DNA from: Acanthochlamys bracteata
Lineage: Eukaryota; Streptophyta; Magnoliopsida; Pandanales; Velloziaceae
DNA: 64,000 nucleotides
Direction: 5' to 3'
Assembly (NCBI GenBank): GCA_019914995.1
Contig: CM034129.1
Coordinates: forward strand, 2,865,725-2,929,724
Position numbers and translations under genes: made by a program. The notes below the pieces were generated by a model that saw nothing but the letters and a program-made list of their open reading frames with translations, did no database searches and was not told the origin of the DNA. Shown here one piece after another: positions 57,036 to 64,000 of the stretch (positions are counted from its first letter, which is position 1; the number at the start of each line of letters is the position of its first letter).

Positions 57036-60000
57036 CTATTTTAAAGTAGGTTCCTTGAACACGCGAGGGAGCACTTCATGAGCATTAATATCCAAAACTT
57101 CAGGATCCCTTGAAGAATGCAACATGCAAAATATGAGGGAAAATAATAAATCGATACATCATGAAAGTGTTTACTATTGTCAACAGATTCATCATTTCCT
57201 ATCAACTACTAAAGTCAGGCCTGCTCCTGATGACCATGATTTAGCAAGAGGAGCAGATTGTCCAACCCTATCAATTGAGATATGGTCAAGCAAAGAAGGA
57301 ATACTATTTGGCCAAAGTATTGAAAATGTATTATTTGCTAGTAGAAGTCACACGTGCAAAGTATTGGTAGTTTCAAGCAAAAATAAAAAAGCTATTAGCC
57401 TGATAGTGATGAATTTACTTACCTACATAAAGTCTTCCCTTTCTCGGTTGAACTGGCAACAAACCATAGTTTACGCAAAACTGGAGACTCAAATTGCACA
57501 AAGAAGCCGTTATTCTGGCTGTGTTTCCACTTTCTTGATCCTTGGCCTTTCCAAACCTGCAGTAAATTGAGCTCATAAAATAATTTGGGGTTTATGTTTG
57601 AGGTAGATCAATAGCATAAACAGAAAAAGAGTGAATTGCTGCTAAACTTCCCATAATGAGTACGAAACCCAGTAAATCCCACTGTATGGATAGTAGCAGA
57701 ACTGGACACAGTAATTGGAGATAAAGGGATAATCGTAAAAAGAACAGGCAGGAAAAGTCCTCTTTATCAAAGAACCATTCTAGTACAACGTAGAAAAGTT
57801 GTACACCAAAATACAGACTCATGAAACAAATTAGTCCAGACAAAGCAGCATGTGCATCTTGGTTTTGATTTCATCACAACTCAAAGAAGAATATATAAGG
57901 GCTTAAAGGGCATACCTGTGGGTATGATATCAAACTTTTGGGTGTTATCAAGCAAGCAGCCCTCGAAAAAGAATCCTCTGCATACTGTCTCAAGAATGAG
58001 AAACAGCTGCTATGTGTATCGGGTGATTCAAATGCCTGATCAGGAGAGTTTCAATGACAATTAGATGTTTAGACATTAAAGATAAGCTGTTGTGAAAGCA
58101 AACAAGATAAAATTGTAACGCAGTAAGACAACCTTAAACCGTCATTACAAACAAGTTACAACTTTTCAGTATGGAACAAGCAAGTCAAAGACGAAAAACT
58201 ACGTTACCTATTTTACCTTCTCAACATTGACAACAGGAGCATATTTATCTGTCTGTGTCCTTTTCGTATCAAGAAGAAAGAACACTTGTGCATCCACCTT
58301 TCCAGTCTCATGCCAAGCTTTTATGGCTGAATTCACAGTGTCAACGAGGAAGGAGAAGATTTCTTCGGATGCTTCTGCTGATACCAATTTTTCTTTCTAC
58401 AGATTTTCAATAAGTTAGCTTTCATTTGAGGAATGGTCTAAGCATCAAAGTTCATGTAGTTCAACATCAACAAACTGCATCCTATTCACTGAGTTCAGCT
58501 ACAAGGCTCTAGCAGTCTTCCAATATCAGTAAATTTACAGTGCAACAAAACTTAAACAATAACAGAAACACAATATTTTATAAACTTGGAGTCAATTTAT
58601 TGATCTTGCTCCCTCTTTATTATAGAGAGAAATTATATCATCAGTAAACCGTTATGAAATTCTGAGTTAGACTACCACTTTGAGATTCAACCTATCCAGT
58701 TTGAGTAGAACAATTTAGTGTAAATCTAACAAGTAGAAAGCTAGTAAAAACAGAAGAAAATATATGTGTTAGCCTTATTCTGTCTGTATAAAAATGCAAC
58801 CAAAGAAAAAGCAGATAAAAGGAGATGGCAATTATACTTAACTAGTTCAAGTTTCAAGGAAACCATATACTTCCGCATATCAACATTGGCACGCATATTC
58901 TCCACTTCTTCAGCATGTTTCCTTTCTTTTACCAGTTTTGTAAGCCGCTCTATTTTTTTAGAGATCTCTGCATTCTGAGGATTTTGTTGCAGAGCCACTT
59001 GAAAAGCATCAATAGCCTGTATATGCATTAAATAACAACAATTTTGACATGTGTATTGACTGTAGGCAGAAATTGGGAAGTGCACTTGCACAGGCACTGA
59101 GATTGAAGTTCATTCTAAACTTGCTTCTTTAGCTGGACGAAGGGTCCAGAAAAAACGTTTCGTAAGGAGAGAATATGAGTCAGGTGAGACAGGTAGCTGA
59201 ACTTTTGCTCCTAAGGGGCTGAAAAGTCACTAATGCTCTCGCTAATGAGTAGCTTAAGTAGCCAAGAGTGTCTTCTTGTACTGTATATGAGCCTGATAAG
59301 TGATAACTGGTTACTGTTTAACAGATATTACTTATTGTCGGCTTCATTATGATACCAAAGCTCATAACAGCAGAATGAGGTGCAAAATGAACTTACTTTT
59401 TGTTTAATAAGAGTGTGACCCTCAGAATTATGACTGATGCTTACACACAGTAACCAAGACTTGATTTAAACTCATTTCTCTTGATAAGTGCACATTGTAA
59501 GAGAGAGCTACAGACACCAGTAAAAGTTGTGAAGGGGATCAAAATATCTGGTGAGTAGTGGTCTTCACCAATTAAAACAGAGATCTACTGCACTTCCTTG
59601 CTACATCACACAAAAAGAAAGTATAAACAAGAATTTATCGAAGACTTACATCATCATATCGTTCCATTGCCTCCAAAACACAACCTTTCCTGAAATGTCC
59701 CTAGAAATTTCATAGGAAGAATAATGTCACTAGAGCAAGAGCACATGCACTACTCAAACATATTAACAAGTCATTGCAATGCAACCAATAAGATTGATGA
59801 AGAATATTTTAATCAAGTAGGGCCGGATTTACCTTCTCCCACTGAGGATTCAATGAGATTGTTGTCTCCGCATCAGCAAGTGCCTTAGTGAGCTTCATCA
59901 AATGCAAAAAAGCTGCAGCACGATTGCTGTGAAGTAGAAGAAGAAACATATGAAAACTCAAAACACTGAAGTCTAAAATAACCTCACGCCACGAGAAAAG

Positions 60001-60445
60001 AAAAAATAGTACAGCCTGATCGCGCCTATCCTCAGAGTCAAACACTATTACCCTCAGTTTCTCCGAGTCATTAGCCTCCCTAAACACTAACCTAATTCAA
60101 CAAAAATCGATTTATAATCCAGAAACGACCAGTAATTTTTTGCATCGAAGCGACAAAAAACACTGAACCGAATCAAGGAGTAACTGAAACAAATAAACGA
60201 GTGAATGAAATAAATCATTTAATGAGTTGAAACAAATAAATAAATTAATAAGCTAACATGCAAAAGTTACACAACCTGTAGAGCGTGGCGTTGGATGGAT
60301 CAGCCTTGATTGCTTGAGTGTAAACAGCGGCGGCTTTGAGATAGTTCCCGGCCTTGAACAGTTCGTTCCCTTGATCCTTCAGCAACGTTGCATCTCCGTC
60401 ACCAATGGTCGACGTCGCTGCCGTGGCTGTAGCCGCGTTCTCCAT
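57036..60445 (-). CDS. TPR3: TPR co-chaperone, TPR3-like
   Basis: A soluble tetratricopeptide protein. Its Arabidopsis relative TPR3 is grouped with Hsp70/Hsp90-binding clamp TPR proteins. Exons: 60445-60276, 59926-59833, 59700-59650, 59016-58843, 58396-58217, 58035-57916, 57556-57423 and 57108-57036. They join in phase to 331 aa, about the usual size. After an Ala/Thr-rich start, three TPR units follow: DQGNELFKAGNYLKAAAVYT (about 22), SNRAAAFLHLMKLTKALADA (about 57) and GHFRKGCVLEAMERYDDAI (about 89). The Asn and Lys/Arg spacing fits a carboxylate clamp (inference). The C-terminal half, with QTDKYAPVVNVEKAFESPDT and VWKGQGSRKWKHSQNNGFFV, is a plant-conserved module of unknown fold. It ends HEVLPRVFKEPTLK. 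Confidence 0.92.
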
Positions 60446-60879
60446 TGAATTAGGGTTTTGAATTCGGATCTGAATCTGGTTGTAGCTCCGGTAAAATTCA
60501 AATTTCGGAGAACGAGAGAACTAGACAGTGGGACAGTTGCAGACTTGCAGAAGCAGAGATGTCGATGCGGTAAACAAAATCTCACAATATTAAATTGGCC
60601 AAAAAACAAAAACCCCAATTCACTATTAGCCCTACATGGCCCAACTGATTTTGACTTAGCCCTTTTTCACTACAGGGCCCAAACCAACTCTTAGCAAAAA
60701 CACAGAAATTTTACCTTCTTGTGCTAGAGACCAAGCTATTTCCATGAAAGGATAGAAAGTTTGCCGAACAATTGACATCGTTTTTTTTTTCTCTTCAATA
60801 AAGTCAGTTTCTTGTCGTTGTCACCAACTTAGGAGAAGCCATATGATATTTGGCACATTTCTCTTGATCATTTGAGTGC
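60446..60879. promoter_or_regulatory. Short divergent promoter region
   Basis: Only 434 bp separate the TPR3-like start codon (minus) from the first ATG of the unrecognised plus-strand unit. If both are transcribed this is a shared promoter. The right part includes a T-run at 60780-60790. An acceptor-like TTAG at about 60829-60832 suggests that the plus-strand unit could instead begin as an internal exon. Confidence 0.35.
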
Positions 60880-63659
60880 ATGGTTGTTGGAGTTGCAAAA
60901 GTAATGTTGGAAGACTTGGTGTATTCTAAAGAATGCACTACCGGAAAATATGCTGACAAAATTGAGCATGAAGCTGGTTTTATTAACTTGTATGATGTTA
61001 GTGTTCCATCGAATATACCGGAGACAACTCTTCCTGAGGAAAAAGTTCATATTGTGAAGGTATTTCATTGTATGGACCATGTTGAACCCAGCATTCCATA
61101 TCTACATTGACATTTCAGATGTTACATTTTCAGGAAATTTAAGGGCTTCTATGTTCTGTGTTTCTTTATAAGGTTTAAAAGATTTATCAATGGCTGTAGT
61201 CTGTATGTGTAAAGGTATAAGGATTGATACATGCTGCGGTTGAAAATTCTTAATTTTAAGTGCTCAGGAATAAATTAAAATAGTGAATTTGAAAGCATGA
61301 TTTGTTACACAAAGATTTTTGAAGAGCTGCAGATATGTTTTGTGCTTGCAATCCATGTCGGTACACTGATCCCGTATCTTAAGGTTGCATTAACTGCTTG
61401 TAGATGTAGCATTGAAATCTATGTGCTTCTTTAGATTATAGTATCCTTATACATACTACCCCAATCTTGTATATTGTTTCCAGTGTGGCTGATTACAGTT
61501 CATGGTACAAGCAACTTGCTTATCTTATTCATCTTAAACTGAGATTTTTCTTCAACAAACTTATTCGCAGGTCATAGGTTCTGAAGATTTAGTGAAAGGA
61601 GATAATTCATTTCAAGATGTTGTCCTTCCTTCATCAGGGTGAGATATTGCAACGTTTAATGTACTTTAACTAGAATAAAGCTTACACCCATAATATGATT
61701 GTGCTACTACCTGTTTGATGTACTTTAATAGCTTCTGTGTATTCTTTTCTAGATTTCTTATGACAAAGCTATTCTTAGAACTCAACTTGATTGTGGTTTT
61801 ATCTAAATTTAGTTGAGTTATATTGTATATTCTTCAGGATGGTATCAACTTGACAGAAAGTGTTCATAGTGCCAAGTAAGGAACCTAACGTTTTCTCCTT
61901 TATGAATCAAAGCTAGAAATTCAACAACAATTTATGAGCAGTGAATTACTGACTTGCAGGTCCATTCTATGACATTTCAGAGAATTCTCAATTACTAACT
62001 TAACTGGTGGTTTTAGCACATTATTCATTGACCTATTGATTATGAGTGGTATGCCCATGAATGCTACCATCTGTGAGTTTTGGTGTGATTTTGTTCCTTT
62101 ATTTCTGGAGATACTTGCTATTCTGGCAGTAGCTTCCTTATTAACCTTCCGTAGTTGCTAATATAAACCATTTAATGTTTGTAGTTACAAAGACTAAAAT
62201 AGCGACTCATCTTTCAAGGATAGTTGCTAATGTGAACCAATTCATAGTTACTAGCTGTTTTAGCCGCTAAAATTCAAGGTTAATCACTAATATAAAACAA
62301 TTTAGAGTTATTAGCTACCTGGTGTATCCGTTACTAATGTGAACCCACACTGACCAACTCTCAATTGGTTGCTAATGACAATCAACTTAATTTTAGAAGA
62401 TATTTATCTGATAGCGACTAAAATTGAGGTACGTATCTAGTAGGGCAGCAATGAACTGCCAAGATTTGTTACTAATCTGAATCAATTTAGAATTAGTAGC
62501 TGTTTAGTCAACAACAGAGACTAATGTTAAAAGTTAGTCGCTAATCTGTAGCAATAGTGGCTAACCTTTGAGCTACCGAGTAGCTAGTGATTAACTTCCA
62601 AGATTAGCACTGATCTGAATTAATTTAGTGGTATTTGCTAGTAAGTACAATTTAATGTTAGAAGTTAGGAGATGCATTTTTCAGCTACCTTGATTTAAAA
62701 TAGTATGCCCAATTTTTGAAACCTGTTGCAGAGTTTTCCTTTCATTTTTTTCCAGTTTTTTATGAAATGCTTGCCATTCTGGATACCACTAACGCTTGCT
62801 ATTTTTTTCAGGGAACTATTAAGGTATAAAGACGGTGATATTCCATTGGCAGAGGCAGATTTTCATATCATCCAAAACACTTCATCTAACTTGATACAGG
62901 ATAATTCAGCTGATGGAAAATCTCACAATCTTGAATCTAATGCTGGAAGTGAAAGCAATGACTTAGTCATGGATGATGCATGTGGAGGAAAATGTGTCTC
63001 CAGTTGAAGCCAGTTGCAACTCTCAAAATGGAGTTAACTTCGGTAGCTTCATGCTATACTATGGTGGCAATAAGGGAGCTATTAAAGACATCAACTGCTG
63101 CATTTGTTGTCTATTTCCTGAAGTTTCTGGAAAAGTTTATGACTTGCTTTCTGTTCATTTTACTTAAATATCCCGACCATGCTTATACTTGTTGTTCTCT
63201 GAGTCCTTTAGCCTGATTTTTGGTATTATTCGGAAAGCACCTATCTAGAATGTCTTATCGCAACCCTGCATCCATTCCATCTTGGCATCTGTTTACGTTA
63301 CAGCCAAGGCATATTCCTAGTATATAACATTTTATGGGATCACTACCTAGTTATCTTTTGTTTGCTGTTGAAAGGGCCTTTGAGCAATTTATGTTTAAGT
63401 ATCTTTCAGACACTCATCTACCCATAAGTTTTAATACCTCATATTTGCTTATGTGGTAGTAGATTTTACTTGTCCATGTACTGTTTTCTTCTTCTGAAAA
63501 ACTGGTTTGGCTTGAAGGCTCATACTGAGTTTCTAAATGTCTGGGGTTGATGCAGGTTTCCTGTCACAAGACCATGAATGAAGAAATGAATAATAAGCAC
63601 AGCGGTCTATCTCATACAATTGAGAGAGACCTTTATTCTGTGGAAGCTAAAGGACAGTA
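60880..63659 (+). pseudogene. Unrecognised gene or 5'-truncated gene fragment
   Basis: I do not recognise the product. Three exons with good signals join in phase: 60880-61059 (MVVGVAKVMLEDLVYSKECT and on), 61571-61638 and 62812 onward (ELLRYKDGDIPLAEADF). The third exon's frame stops at 63005-63007, and a further acceptor at about 63556 opens a frame ending at 63659 (IERDLYSVEAKGQ). Acidic and polar residues dominate, with no membrane segment or known motif. Upstream, after an acceptor-like AG at 60832, a second frame reads EKPYDIWHISLDHLSAWLLE and stops about where the first frame becomes coding-like. This suggests a frameshift, so the locus may be a decayed copy of a longer host gene. The alternative is a real short gene that starts at 60880. 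Confidence 0.4.
62150..62680. repeat. Degenerate tandem array of GTYGCTAAT-type units
   Basis: Inside the intron at 61639-62811. Units beginning GTTGCTAAT, GTTACTAAT, GTCGCTAAT or CACTAAT are followed by variants of TGAACCAATTTAGAGTTA and TAGCT. Seven or eight copies occur at about 40-80 bp spacing, some in reverse orientation (AGCGACTAAAAT at 62413). Such arrays resemble subterminal repeats of plant DNA transposons, but no termini were found. Confidence 0.6.
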
Positions 63660-64000
63660 GCTTTGGATGTTATTATGGGGTAATGGTCCTTCGGGATAAC
63701 TCATGAGAATGATCTACTAATTTTTGTGGTTGAACATTATCTTGAGCTTGTAGTTTTCTTTACAAGCACTAAGGGCAAATTTTATTTAACACCAAACTCC
63801 ATATCTTCTTTTTAAATTTTAAGTTCGGCTATTTTTACGATATTTTAGTTACCACTCCTATTCCACTTTCAATTTATACTACATTTTTTATTCCCACTAA
63901 AATTTTATATAAAATTTTATTTACCATTCTAAACACTAGTTTTATTAAATTCATTTTTTGAAAAGTTACTTGCATGTGAGTTAAAGAGTGTTTAAAAGTG
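63660..64000. other. Right-edge flank
   Basis: Downstream of the last open frame, perhaps a 3' UTR. From 63780 the sequence is AT-rich with ACCACTCCTATTCC and ATTCCCACTAAAATT phrases. These could be the start of another AT-rich element cut by the window edge. Confidence 0.35.

Overview
The window reads as nuclear DNA of a dicot plant. It is AT-rich, with GT-AG introns of about 75 to 1,950 bp, CTT/CT-rich leaders, short terminal-inverted-repeat elements, and protein families found in or specific to land plants (NAB-domain NET proteins, TSO1-type CXC proteins, C-group Raf-like kinases, CVP2-type 5-phosphatases). I could not fix the species. Gene models were built by hand from open frames, splice signals and remembered family sequences. 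Every major exon chain closes in phase.

Layout. (1) 777-5207, minus: type I inositol-polyphosphate 5-phosphatase, 11 exons, 558 aa. (2) 11955-15549, plus: SRP54, 9 exons, 493 aa. (3) 17285-20906, minus: homocysteine S-methyltransferase, 7 exons, 345 aa, with one GC-AG intron. (4) 22215-25277, minus: Raf-like kinase of the ATMRK1 type, 6 exons, 385 aa. (5) 31399-36831, plus: TSO1/TCX-like CXC protein, 10 exons, 796 aa. (6) 40835-46303, plus: NET1-type actin-binding coiled-coil protein, 4 coding exons, 1,429 aa. (7) 48487-53370, minus: NEK kinase, 14 exons, 589 aa. (8) 57036-60445, minus: TPR3-like co-chaperone, 8 exons, 331 aa. (9) about 60880-63659, plus: an unrecognised gene or decaying gene fragment.

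Between genes lie two larger non-coding blocks (about 5.9-11.7 kb and 26.0-31.4 kb), a gap at 36.8-39.3 kb, and AT-rich islands that look like short non-autonomous DNA elements. The best-supported elements are a 631-bp one at 26511-27141 and a 411-bp one inside NEK intron 2. A degenerate tandem array fills an intron of gene 9. I saw no tRNA, rRNA, CRISPR array or recognisable retroelement. The genes are ordinary housekeeping and regulatory loci: phosphoinositide signalling, protein targeting, methionine metabolism, kinase signalling, cell-cycle transcription, actin-membrane linkage and chaperones. They do not form an evident pathway cluster. I found no convincing new multi-gene system. The most open items are gene 9, a possible spliced transcript between NET1 and NEK, and the repeat elements.
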